Shown here: piece by piece, positions 6,158 through 13,940 of the stretch
How positions within the stretch are numbered: the first letter of the stretch is position 1
Layout: every line of letters starts with the position of its first letter
From: Phycisphaerales bacterium
GTDB taxonomy: Bacteria > Planctomycetota > Phycisphaerae > Tepidisphaerales > Tepidisphaeraceae
Length of the DNA: 20,348 bases
Direction of reading: 5' to 3'
NCBI GenBank assembly: GCA_028288875.1
Contig: JAQGHK010000558.1
Location: 1-20,348 of the forward strand
Program-made: the position numbers and the translations under genes
Notes under the pieces: model-generated
Told to the model about the DNA's origin: nothing
What the model saw: the letters and a program-made list of their open reading frames with translations, nothing else
Database searches by the model: none

Positions 6158-8695
6158 ATGACCAACTGCTTCTCTCGGCGCGGACTTACCTGCGCGGCGC
6201 TGCTGACGATCGGCTTGTTCGCCACGCGGGCGACGGCCGCCGATGAACCGGCTGTTAAGCCGTTCCTTCTTCGTTCAATCGATGCGAGCACAAAGCAGCC
6301 GATTCCGAACGTCAATGTGAAGTTCAATATCGACAACGGCAAGATGGTCCGCACCGCCACCGACGCCGAAGGGAAGCTGACCTTCGTCATCCCAACCAAC
6401 GCGAAATACGTCTATGTCGGGCTCAGCGACACAGCCCATGTTCCGGTCGCCTTCCAGTTCCGCCCAGCCCAGGAAGCGGGCGAAGATCACTACGACGCGC
6501 CGATGCCCATCGCTGTGCCGATCAACGGCCGCGTGCAGGACGAGGCCGGCGAAGCGATCGCCGGCGCGACCGTCACGTTCCAACTCAACACCCCGCGCGA
6601 ACCCGCCTGGCCGCACATGCGCCTCGCGCTGAGCAATGAGCGCGTCGTCACCGACGCCGACGGCCACTGGTCCTTCGATCAAACGCCCGAAGACCTCAGC
6701 ACGCTCATGCTCGGCGTCTATCACCCGCAGTACGTCACCAACAACGGCAACGAGGCGTACTACAACTATGACAAAGTCGAAAATCCGGCCGCTCTACGCG
6801 ACGGCTCGCACGTCGTCACGCTGAAGCGTGGCGTGCTGATCAGCGGCCGCGTCGTGGATGCCGAGGGCAAGCCTGTCACGAAGGCCACCGTCGCCATCGG
6901 GCGCGACCGCATGCCCAGCAACATCGTTCCGCCGGTAAAGGTCGATGCGGACGGGAAGTTCACGCTGCCGGGGGTCGCGGGGCAGCCGATCACGATTACC
7001 GCCATCGCCAAAGGCCTCGCACCTGATCTTCAGACCTTCACCGTCAAAGACCCGCCAGAAGAACTCACCTTCAAGCTCGGTCCGCCGCAAACACTCAGCG
7101 GCCGTGTGGTCGATGCCAGCGGCAAGCCCATTCGCGGCGTCGGTGTGGCGATCGATACGTGGCGCGGCGCACGCACGATTCAAAAACGCATGAGTACCAA
7201 CGCCGACGGCAAGTTCACCTGGACCGAAGCGCCGGCCGACGAAGTGCTGGTGGACGTGTTCGATCAGTCGCATTCCGATCAGCTCAACATCAGCATGACG
7301 GCCGGCAAAGAGAACGTCGAGAAGCTGACCTCTCCGCTGACAATCGCCGGTACGGTCGTGGATGACGTCACCGGACAGCCCGTGCCGAAGTTCACGGTGC
7401 TGCGCGGGATCAAGTTCAACGAACAGAACGTCTCATGGCAGCGCGGACAGTATGAGATGGCCGAAAGCGCCGGCACGAACGGTGCGTTCACGCGTGAGTT
7501 CAGTTACCCGTATCCCGGCAACCTCATTCGCATCGAAGCGCCCGGCTACTTGCCAGCCGATTCGCCGGCCTATCCCACATCGGCCGGCAGTGTGACGTTC
7601 GAATTCCGGCTGAAGCACGGGACCGATGTCGCCGCCACGGTGAAGGGACCGGATGGCAAGCCGGTTGCCAATGCCGATGTCGTCCTGGTTCTGCCCGGCA
7701 ATCCGATGCAGTTTCAGAACGGCCGGATGACCGAATACAACAATCAGTTTCCACAGACCAAAACGAATGCCGACGGCAAGTTTAGCTTTCCACCGCAGAC
7801 GGGCGAATATCTCGTCGCAGTGGTCAGCGACGTTGGCTACGGCCAGATCAGCGCCGACAAATTGAAAGACGCGACTGCCACCGTCACGCTAGAACCGTGG
7901 GCGAAGATCGAAGGCCAGGCCTTCATCGGCAGCAATGCCGCCGCCGACGCGACGATTGATGTAGACCTCAGCCGCTATCTCACCGGCGACTGGCAGAAGC
8001 ACCCACAGATCTGGGGACGTAACGAAGCCAAGGCCGACGCGGAAGGGCGATTCACCATCGACCGCGTAATGGCCGGGGCCGAAATCCGCGTCGGACGCCG
8101 ACTGCAGCTTTCGTCCAACAGCTCTACGAGCGTCTCATCGCAAAAGGTAAGCGTGAAGCCGGGCGAAACGGCGAAGGTCCGCATCGGCGGCGTGGGCCGG
8201 CCAGTGGTCGGCAGTATTAAGTTGCCCGATGAACTTGCCGGCCAGCGGTGGGGCTGGTCGAACATCGGACTCAGCAGCAAACAACCGACGCCGGAGCTGC
8301 CCAAAGGCTTCGACAAAATGACCCCCGAAGAACGTCGCAAGCGTTTCGAAGAATGGCGCAAGACCGACGAAGGCAAAGCCATCCTCGCCAACATCTTCGG
8401 CGGCAGCAAACGCTCCGCCGTCGAGGCAAAGTATTTCAATCTCGCTTTATCTGACGACGGCACCTTCCATGGCGACGACATTGAGCCGGGGACTTACAAC
8501 CTGAACATCAACCTGCAGAAGCCTTCGGTCGACAATCGAAATCCCATGGCCGAGGCGATGGCCTTTGCCAATGTGGAAGTCACCGTCCCGCCCGTTCCCG
8601 GCGGCCAGAGCGATGAGCCGATTACCGTTCCCGTGGTGCAGATGAAATCAGCGCACCCATTCGCCGTTGCGCCGGCGACGCAGCCCGCGAAGTAA
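6158..8695 (+). CDS. Large secreted protein with multiple carboxypeptidase-regulatory-like (Ig-fold) domains
   Basis: From ATG 6158 this encodes 845 residues with a Sec signal peptide (MTNCFSRRG then LTCAALLTIGLFATRATA). A GGGG at 6148-6151 supports this start over an ATG at 6146 or a TTG at 6083. The body is a string of CarboxypepD_reg-like beta-sandwich modules, recognised by repeated openings: INGRVQDEAGEAIAGATVTF, ISGRVVDAEGKPVTKATVAI, LSGRVVDASGKPIRGVGVAI, IAGTVVDDVTGQPVPKFTVL and AATVKGPDGKPVANADVVLV. Each is followed by a 'DADGKFTLPG' type turn. A charged helical segment (MTPEERRKRFEEWRKTDEGK) interrupts the last part. No peptidase active site is visible, so this is not a carboxypeptidase. 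The likely role is structural, binding or surface-associated. It ends ATQPAK. It converges with the BatA gene, with 31 bases between. Confidence 0.85.
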   Translation: MTNCFSRRGLTCAALLTIGLFATRATAADEPAVKPFLLRSIDASTKQPIPNVNVKFNIDNGKMVRTATDAEGKLTFVIPTNAKYVYVGLSDTAHVPVAFQFRPAQEAGEDHYDAPMPIAVPINGRVQDEAGEAIAGATVTFQLNTPREPAWPHMRLALSNERVVTDADGHWSFDQTPEDLSTLMLGVYHPQYVTNNGNEAYYNYDKVENPAALRDGSHVVTLKRGVLISGRVVDAEGKPVTKATVAIGRDRMPSNIVPPVKVDADGKFTLPGVAGQPITITAIAKGLAPDLQTFTVKDPPEELTFKLGPPQTLSGRVVDASGKPIRGVGVAIDTWRGARTIQKRMSTNADGKFTWTEAPADEVLVDVFDQSHSDQLNISMTAGKENVEKLTSPLTIAGTVVDDVTGQPVPKFTVLRGIKFNEQNVSWQRGQYEMAESAGTNGAFTREFSYPYPGNLIRIEAPGYLPADSPAYPTSAGSVTFEFRLKHGTDVAATVKGPDGKPVANADVVLVLPGNPMQFQNGRMTEYNNQFPQTKTNADGKFSFPPQTGEYLVAVVSDVGYGQISADKLKDATATVTLEPWAKIEGQAFIGSNAAADATIDVDLSRYLTGDWQKHPQIWGRNEAKADAEGRFTIDRVMAGAEIRVGRRLQLSSNSSTSVSSQKVSVKPGETAKVRIGGVGRPVVGSIKLPDELAGQRWGWSNIGLSSKQPTPELPKGFDKMTPEERRKRFEEWRKTDEGKAILANIFGGSKRSAVEAKYFNLALSDDGTFHGDDIEPGTYNLNINLQKPSVDNRNPMAEAMAFANVEVTVPPVPGGQSDEPITVPVVQMKSAHPFAVAPATQPAK

Positions 8696-8726
8696 TGGGT
8701 GGGCGAAGGAGCGGTCGCGAAATGGA

Positions 8727-10742
8727 TCAGCTGTGCATGCGCCGGGCGTACACCCACCACTCGGCGAGCAGCACCGGAATGCCCAGCGCCGCCACCAGCC
8801 ACCACCACCATTGCAACGGGGTGCGGCCGGCGTCGGTCGCGGCGGCGGGGCCGGCGCTGCCGGGGGCGGTGACCGTCGGCAGCGTGTTGCTCTCCGTCTC
8901 GTCGAGCAGGTTGACAGCCAACCGCTCGTATTGAGGCACCAGCGGATCGGTCGAATACACGCCGACCTGATTCAACGCCGGCAAAGCGAAATCGCCAGTC
9001 GCCGGAATGTCGATGGATTGCTTTCCCTGGGGGGCAACAAGCGTCAATTTCTTCGCGCCGGCCGCTGCACGATCCAGATTCGCCCGCGGTAGCTTTGGTG
9101 ACTCGCCGGGGGTGAAGCTCTCGCGCACGCTCAGGTCGTTGCCGACGGCCAAGTATTGGAGCGCCCGCTGCAGGAACATCGGGAAGCTGATCTGCAGTGG
9201 CCAATTGCTTTGCAGCGTGTCGAACGCCACGACAAGGTGCGTGCTGCGGCCGGCGTGATCGAGCACCACCAGCGGAGTTTCATTGCCGTCGATCAACACT
9301 TCGTCCGCCAGCGGCACGGTAAGCTTCATCGCCTCTGCCGCGAACAGTTTCCGCAGGGGCACGTCGCGTAAGAGGGCGTGATCGCGCTTCCAATCCAGCA
9401 CCGTCTGGTCTTTCGCAAACTGTGCGACGCCTTTCTCATCTTTGGTTTGCGTCAGTGGCAGACCGTCGGGCAGCACGTCGAACCAGATGAAATTTCCGGA
9501 CGGCGGCAGCACCTTCGGCACGTAGCGATCGAATAGCACGACATCCAGATCCGCCGGCTTTTTGTTTTCGTATTCGCCGGGCGAGAAAATGCGTGCGTCT
9601 TTCAGGCCGAGGCTGTTCACGGCCTTTTCGAGGAAGTAATTACCGTCGGTCACCAAGCCGACGGCTAATGGCTTGGGCGGCGGGACGACGATGCTGGCCA
9701 CATCGTCGGCGGCCAGCACGTCGCCGTCCTTATTCGTCTGTTCCAGCTTGATCACGGCGGCGGTCGTCAGGTCGAGCGTGAACTCAATGCTGTCACTGCC
9801 AGCCAGGCCCTGCTTCTCCGCATCGGAGCGCTGCGCGTCCGTCCAGCGCGCCGGCAGCAGTTTCAGATCGCTCTTCACCTGGCGGATCTTGTAATCATCC
9901 ACAGGCCCCGGCGGATCGAGCGCGGCGATGCTGAGCTGCACGTCGGTTGATGCCGCCTCCGGCCCGTAGTTCGCCAGCCGCGCGAAGACCTGCACCTGCG
10001 TCGGGTTCTCGTAGTTCCGCTTCGCGGACAGGCTGACGATTGCAATGTTTTTGCTGTTCGCGTTGCCGACCGCCTCGTACCGAAGCTCGCCGCGCAGTGC
10101 GACCTCAGCCGCGTCGGTCACGCGTCCGTCGGAATAGAGGAACACGCGCTGCCGCGACGGCGCATCCACATCGGCGACGGCCTGCGCGTCGGCGAGCTGA
10201 TAGGCCAATTGAAGGCGGCTTGGGCGATCGGTCGGTTGGATGGATTCGATTGCGTGGCGAAGCGCCGGGGCGTCGCCGGTGTAAGGCTGCACGGTTTCGG
10301 CCGAGTCGTCGAAGGCGATCACCATCGCGCGGCTGCCGCGCGGCATGGAGTCGACCAGATTCGTCGCGCGGCGCTTGGCCTCATCCAACCGAGTGCGGCC
10401 AGCGGTGTCGCCATCAATCGCCTTCATCGACGCGCTGTGATCGATGAGGATGACCGTGTTCATCCCGGCACCCGGCCGATAGAACGTGATCGGATTCGCC
10501 AGCGCAAGCAGGAGGGCGGCCAGGATCAGCAGTTGAAGCAGCAGCAGCAGATTCCGCCGCAGCTTCTGGAACGGCGAGTTTACCTGAAGATCCTGAACGG
10601 CCTTTTTCCACAGGATCGTCGAAGACACCTTCTCTTCGCGCCGTCGCAGTTTCAGAAAATAAAGCAGCAGCAGGGCAGGCACGGCGATCGCGGTTGCGAT
10701 CAACGCGGTAGGCCAATTGAGAAAGGTGGGGAGCCAGGACAT
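8727..10742 (-). CDS. BatA-type membrane protein with von Willebrand factor A domain
   Basis: This 671-residue protein has the BatA N-terminal layout: one membrane helix (about 11-30), a basic loop with VSSTILWKKAVQDL, and a second helix (about 64-84). A VWA domain follows with a complete-looking MIDAS: D101-H-S103-A-S105 (LIDHSASM), T171 (QPTDRP) and D205 (YSDGR). The region from about 360 to 560 (KPLAVGLVTDGNYFLEKAVN onward) resembles the class-I-amidotransferase-like portion of planctomycete VWA proteins but shows no obvious catalytic Cys motif. A C-terminal helix (about 645-662) precedes ARRMHS. BatA proteins act with MoxR and DUF58 partners in the cell envelope; the molecular role is unsettled. 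The start ATG at 10742 lies 22 bases after the macrodomain stop, so the two are probably cotranscribed. Confidence 0.87.
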   Translation of the reverse strand: MSWLPTFLNWPTALIATAIAVPALLLLYFLKLRRREEKVSSTILWKKAVQDLQVNSPFQKLRRNLLLLLQLLILAALLLALANPITFYRPGAGMNTVILIDHSASMKAIDGDTAGRTRLDEAKRRATNLVDSMPRGSRAMVIAFDDSAETVQPYTGDAPALRHAIESIQPTDRPSRLQLAYQLADAQAVADVDAPSRQRVFLYSDGRVTDAAEVALRGELRYEAVGNANSKNIAIVSLSAKRNYENPTQVQVFARLANYGPEAASTDVQLSIAALDPPGPVDDYKIRQVKSDLKLLPARWTDAQRSDAEKQGLAGSDSIEFTLDLTTAAVIKLEQTNKDGDVLAADDVASIVVPPPKPLAVGLVTDGNYFLEKAVNSLGLKDARIFSPGEYENKKPADLDVVLFDRYVPKVLPPSGNFIWFDVLPDGLPLTQTKDEKGVAQFAKDQTVLDWKRDHALLRDVPLRKLFAAEAMKLTVPLADEVLIDGNETPLVVLDHAGRSTHLVVAFDTLQSNWPLQISFPMFLQRALQYLAVGNDLSVRESFTPGESPKLPRANLDRAAAGAKKLTLVAPQGKQSIDIPATGDFALPALNQVGVYSTDPLVPQYERLAVNLLDETESNTLPTVTAPGSAGPAAATDAGRTPLQWWWWLVAALGIPVLLAEWWVYARRMHS

Positions 10743-10764
10743 TCAATGAGCTACGGACGACTTA

Positions 10765-11268
10765 CTACTCTTCAATCGCCGCCCGGTACGCTTGTTCCAC
10801 ATTGTAGTCGAAGCAGACCAGCTTCACGTCGAGGTGCGATTGCCGAACCACCTCGGCGGCGACGGCGGCGGCCTGGGCGACCGGGTAGCCGTAGACGCCG
10901 GTGCTGATCGCGGGGAACGCGATCGAGTGAATCTCATGCTCGGCCGCCAGTTGGAGGCAGTTCACGTAGCAGGCGGCTAACAGCTCGGCCTCGCCCTGAT
11001 CGCCACCGTGCCACACAGGGCCGACGGTGTGGAGGATGAACTTGGCGGGCAGGTCAAAGCCGGGCGTGAGGCGGGCCTCACCGGTGGGGCATCGGATGCC
11101 GGGGCGGACTTCGGGAATCGCCCGGCAGGCGGCCAGCAGCTTGGGGCCGGCGGCGCGGTGGATCGCGCCATCGACCCCGCCGCCGCCCAGCATGCGCTCG
11201 TTGGCGGCGTTGACGATGGCGTCGACCGCCAGCGTGGTGATATCGGCCGTGATCACTTCCACCGGCAT
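10765..11268 (-). CDS. ymdB: O-acetyl-ADP-ribose deacetylase, YmdB-type macrodomain
   Basis: This 167-residue single macrodomain is strikingly like E. coli YmdB (177 aa). It shows VNAAN followed by GGGGVDGAIHRAAGPKLL, then PTGEARLTPGFDLPAKFILH, HTVGPVWHGGDQGE and IAFPAISTGVYGYP. N23 and D33 correspond to the YmdB residues N25 and D35 used in deacetylation. The family hydrolyses O-acetyl-ADP-ribose made by sirtuins and can remove mono-ADP-ribose from proteins. In E. coli, YmdB also modulates RNase III; whether that applies here is unknown. Its ATG directly abuts the TGA of the hydrolase gene upstream, with a strong AGGAGG five bases before the start, so cotranscription is very likely. No sirtuin or ADP-ribosyltransferase is in the window. 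Confidence 0.92.
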   Translation of the reverse strand: MPVEVITADITTLAVDAIVNAANERMLGGGGVDGAIHRAAGPKLLAACRAIPEVRPGIRCPTGEARLTPGFDLPAKFILHTVGPVWHGGDQGEAELLAACYVNCLQLAAEHEIHSIAFPAISTGVYGYPVAQAAAVAAEVVRQSHLDVKLVCFDYNVEQAYRAAIEE

Positions 11269-11862
11269 TCAGGCCTCCTGCGGCATCGCCAGCGGCGAGG
11301 TGACGAATTCGGCGACACGCTGATGAACCCGGCGTGACCAGACCGGCCAAACATGCGCCGGCACGGGGCAGGCGAACTGCTCGCCCCCCATCGGCCAGCG
11401 CGTGCTGGCGGCAGGGATGACAATGCCGTCGAAATGATTGAACACGGTCAGCGTCGGTACGACCCAGGGCGCGGCGTTCAGCGCGGCCAAGTGGGCGTCG
11501 CCCGGTCGCATCTGGCGGACGCCGATCAGTGGCCACAGGTGCGCCAGCCAGGTGCCGCGATGGGGCGAGTTGATGAATACGGCACGGACGGGAGAAAGCG
11601 TCGTGTCCAGCATGCAGGCCGTCCGGATCACCAAGCCGCCCATGCTGTAGCCGACCAGATTCACCTGCCCGCCGATCCGGCGAACATGGCGGCTCAACTG
11701 CCGGCCGAGTGTCGGCAGATCAATTCGGCCGGTGCAGTCGTAGCTGTAAATCGAAGCGGTGCCGCCGCGCGCGTCGATCGCTCGCCGTAGCCGTTCCCAC
11801 CGGCCGGGCCGGCCGAGGAAACCATCGAGAATGACCGTATGTGTCGTCGTCATGATCCGCAC
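11269..11862 (-). CDS. Alpha/beta hydrolase (esterase/lipase-like)
   Basis: This 197-residue alpha/beta hydrolase carries the nucleophile elbow GYSMGG with S73. A candidate acid is D145 (FNHFDGIVIP) and a candidate base is H170 (PVPAHVWPVWS), giving a plausible Ser-Asp-His triad in the right order. INSPHRGTWLAHL (about 97-109) resembles the lipase/PGAP1-like stretch after strand 6. No signal peptide is visible, so it is probably cytoplasmic, and the substrate is unknown. The longest start is GTG at 11862, four bases after the DUF58 stop; an ATG three codons later (11853) is equally possible. It sits in one run with DUF58, the macrodomain and batA. It is short for the fold, with a reduced cap, but all core motifs are present. 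Confidence 0.85.
   Translation of the reverse strand: MRIMTTTHTVILDGFLGRPGRWERLRRAIDARGGTASIYSYDCTGRIDLPTLGRQLSRHVRRIGGQVNLVGYSMGGLVIRTACMLDTTLSPVRAVFINSPHRGTWLAHLWPLIGVRQMRPGDAHLAALNAAPWVVPTLTVFNHFDGIVIPAASTRWPMGGEQFACPVPAHVWPVWSRRVHQRVAEFVTSPLAMPQEA
11274..11279 (-). promoter_or_regulatory. Strong ribosome binding site for the macrodomain gene
   Basis: AGGAGG on the minus strand ends five bases before the ATG at 11268 and lies inside the last codons of the hydrolase gene. Termination and reinitiation (TGA-ATG abutting) are therefore likely coupled. Confidence 0.75.
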
Positions 11863-11865
11863 TCT

Positions 11866-12759
11866 TTACCCCAGCAGCCCGCGCTCCCGCAGGTAGTTCA
11901 GCACCAGTGTATCGAATGGTACGCTGGTACTCGTAAACAGGTAGGTCCCCCCGCGGCGGGTTACGTTTTCTTTCAGGTTCAGGCAGTACGCATTCAAGTT
12001 CGATTTGTACCGTTCGATCAGCGGCCGGGTGATGCTGACCTCGGCGGCATCGCTGTCTTCCAAGTCGACCAGCTTCAGATCGCCGGTCAGGTCCGGATCA
12101 ATCTCCTGCGGGCTGAGGATCTGGATCGCAAATACATCATATTTCCCGCCGGTGACGTACCGCAGGCCGTTTTCTGCGCCGCCTTTATCGAAGAAATCAG
12201 ATAGCACGACACAAATGCCGCGGCTGCGCTGGCTCAGGGCAAAGCGCCGGCACGACTCGGTGAGATCGCCGGCTTCAGTAGCCTCCAGCTTGGCAATGAA
12301 GTCCAGCATCTGGGGCACGCGGGTTTTTCCCCGCAGCGCGCCGGTGGTCGAGGCGACGCCTGTAGAAATGGCGTTGATCGTGACGCGGTTGTAGTTCACC
12401 AGCCCGATATAGCCGAGCGCGGCGGCCACGCGTTTCATGTACGCCAATTTATTCGGGGTGCCGTAATCCGCGCTGCGGCTCGTGTCGATCAGCACGTGCA
12501 GGGCCAAGTCTTCTTCTTCAAGAAACAGTTTCAAGAACAAGCGGTCCAGGCGGGCGTACAGATTCCAGTCGATGAATCGCAAGTCGTCGCCGACCACGTA
12601 ATTGCGAAAGTCCGCAAACTCCACGCTCTGGCCGCGACGCTTGCTGCGCCGTTCTCCCTTGAGCTTGCCGGCGAGCACCTTGCGGCTCAGGACGTCAAGG
12701 CGTTCCAGCCGGGCCCGGAAGTCGGCGTCGAGCAAGTTTTCAGTCGTTATTGCCGTCAT
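11866..12759 (-). CDS. DUF58 domain protein (Bat/MoxR system partner)
   Basis: This 297-residue DUF58 protein carries the hallmark FADFRNYVVGDDLRFIDWN (residues 48-66), followed by a basic/acidic stretch and a VWA-like strand LIDTSRSADYG. D92, S94 and S96 form a DxSxS MIDAS start. DUF58 proteins accompany MoxR AAA+ ATPases; MoxR partners are thought to act as chaperones or assemble envelope complexes, but the biochemical role of DUF58 is not settled. No membrane helix is visible, unlike longer DUF58 proteins with two N-terminal helices, so this is the soluble short type. The ATG at 12759 has no good Shine-Dalgarno. It is the first gene of its minus-strand run and is divergent from the receiver-like gene across an AT-rich spacer. 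The hydrolase gene starts four bases downstream. Confidence 0.93.
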   Translation of the reverse strand: MTAITTENLLDADFRARLERLDVLSRKVLAGKLKGERRSKRRGQSVEFADFRNYVVGDDLRFIDWNLYARLDRLFLKLFLEEEDLALHVLIDTSRSADYGTPNKLAYMKRVAAALGYIGLVNYNRVTINAISTGVASTTGALRGKTRVPQMLDFIAKLEATEAGDLTESCRRFALSQRSRGICVVLSDFFDKGGAENGLRYVTGGKYDVFAIQILSPQEIDPDLTGDLKLVDLEDSDAAEVSITRPLIERYKSNLNAYCLNLKENVTRRGGTYLFTSTSVPFDTLVLNYLRERGLLG

Positions 12760-13008
12760 TGAAAATTTCTTTCATTGCAAAAACGGTATTTCAAACAAAT
12801 GACCTTTAGTGAAGTATATGATGACGAAGGTGGGTGTGGCACGTCTTTAACACCCCGGGGATGGACAAGGGAGCGTTCGCATGGCCTGAACCGCTGCACA
12901 GCCGGTGTTCCGCCGCACGTTCAACGCCTTTCATAACGGCCTGCAGAACGCGCAAACACCACGGTTGTCGCACGCTTCGGGTCCACCGGACGCCTGGTGA
13001 GGTGCTGT
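12760..13008. promoter_or_regulatory. Divergent AT-rich intergenic region with overlapping -10-like motifs
   Basis: This 249-base spacer is the longest gene-free stretch in the window. The part next to DUF58 (12760-12825) is unusually AT-rich. At 12813-12822, AGTATATGAT contains TATGAT on the plus strand (12817-12822) and TATACT on the minus strand (12813-12818), offset by four bases. They point toward the receiver-like gene and DUF58 respectively. I see no convincing -35 box on either side. The half nearest 13009 is GC-rich without a clear hairpin plus T tract. An 87-codon open frame crossing it (12834-13097) has atypical composition and overlaps the real gene, so I do not call it. Confidence 0.4.
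12999..13004 (+). promoter_or_regulatory. Ribosome binding site supporting the start at 13009
   Basis: GAGGTG lies four bases before the ATG at 13009. The alternative GTG at 12997 would place the ribosome site inside the coding region. Confidence 0.5.
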
Positions 13009-13680
13009 ATGGCCCGGCAGGCGCGGATCATCGTATTTGGGGAAAAGACACCGGCGACCGATCGCCTCGTGTCGGGGTTGCGACGCGAGGCGTTTGACGT
13101 CGCGTCGCTGATCACGCCGGCCGAGCTGCGCGCGGTGGCCGGCCCGCCCGATCTGGTCCTGATCGACGCCGCCAATCGACCGAATCTTCTGGCCGATGTG
13201 CGGACGTGCCGGCAGGCATTCTCTCCTCAATCCACACCCGTGCTCGTCCTCGGCGAAAGCGATCCCAGCGCCTCGGCCGCCGCCATTGAAGCCGGCGCCA
13301 CCGACGCCGTCGCCGATTCCATCGGCGGGCCGATGCTGGGGGCCCATGTCCGTCGCCTGATCCGCGCCGGCGAGGCGCTGCGGACGATGCTCGACGACGA
13401 GCGCGAAAAGGCCAAGCGCGAAATTCTTGCACTCGCCGCCGCCGACGTGGCCGTACCGCTGGGCGACATGCTCGATGAACTGGAAGCGGTGATGGCCCGC
13501 TCGCCGGCCGGCGAACGATTGGACGAATTGCTCGAACTTGCCAGCCGCGCGGTCGACGCCGTCGATCGCCTCCGGCGCATGGCCACCGGCGCGGCAACAG
13601 CGGCCACTGAAGAAGCCGCGCCGGCACCCGCTAAACCCACCAAAGGTGCCGATAAGAAGCGTTCGCCGAAGAAACGCTAG
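13009..13680 (+). CDS. Degenerate receiver domain fused to a HisKA-like helix pair lacking the histidine
   Basis: This encodes 223 residues. Residues 5-125 have receiver-domain periodicity: ARIIVFGEK, DLVLIDAANR with D53 at the phospho-acceptor position, TPVLVLGESD, then AIEAGATDAVADSIGG. The paired N-terminal acids are reduced to G-E, the switch Thr/Ser is Gly, and the conserved Lys is absent. Residues 125-138 form a charged linker helix. Residues 138-190 (REILALAAADVAVPLGDMLD onward) align with HisKA signatures of the type FLANxSHELRTPLNAIL; the phosphorylated His is replaced by A145 while the Pro-Leu pair (150-151) is kept. No ATPase domain follows. The tail is Ala/Pro-rich and ends strongly basic (KKRSPKKR). 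I infer a non-phosphorylated scaffold or dimerising regulator. It is the only plus-strand gene from 8727 to the window end. The start at 13009 is chosen for the GAGGTG site. Confidence 0.75.
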   Translation: MARQARIIVFGEKTPATDRLVSGLRREAFDVASLITPAELRAVAGPPDLVLIDAANRPNLLADVRTCRQAFSPQSTPVLVLGESDPSASAAAIEAGATDAVADSIGGPMLGAHVRRLIRAGEALRTMLDDEREKAKREILALAAADVAVPLGDMLDELEAVMARSPAGERLDELLELASRAVDAVDRLRRMATGAATAATEEAAPAPAKPTKGADKKRSPKKR

Positions 13681-13693
13681 AGCGGGCCGACGG

Positions 13694-13891
13694 CTAGCTC
13701 AGCACTTCGATAAACCCGTCGTGCTTCTTCCCATTGACGATCGCGCAGATCTCCTCGGCCTGCTTTTTGGAGCGGCAGAGAATCTTAAATTCGTTCTTCC
13801 CTTGCTTGCCATTCCAAGCCGCGAAGACGCCGCCGTGATAGGTGGCCACGCGGACTTTTCCGGTGTTGGGCGGGATGCTGTAACGGGCCAT
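13694..13891 (-). CDS. Small basic hypothetical protein (65 aa)
   Basis: This encodes 65 residues with a coherent composition: a beta-rich first half (RYSIPPNTGKVRVATYHGGVF), a central Lys-rich segment (WNGKQGKNEFKILCRSKKQ), then a helix (AEEICAIVNGK) and a final strand (GFIEVLS). It is basic and has a single buried-looking FKILCRS strand. No family is recognised. It starts 49 bases after the stop of the enolase-family gene, so it may be the last gene of that transcription unit. A run of G directly before the ATG at 13891 is closer than a normal ribosome site. It converges with the receiver-like gene, with 13 bases between. The antisense frame is less protein-like, so I favour this reading. 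Confidence 0.6.
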   Translation of the reverse strand: MARYSIPPNTGKVRVATYHGGVFAAWNGKQGKNEFKILCRSKKQAEEICAIVNGKKHDGFIEVLS

Positions 13892-13940
13892 CCCCCCATG
13901 CTACGCGCGGCCGCAGCCCGGGCAACCGGGCGACCGAAAA

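Noticed and set aside
12834..13097. Possible 87-aa plus-strand gene in the DUF58/receiver spacer
   Set aside because: Cys/Arg/His-rich composition, overlap with the receiver-like gene in another frame, and no ribosome site.
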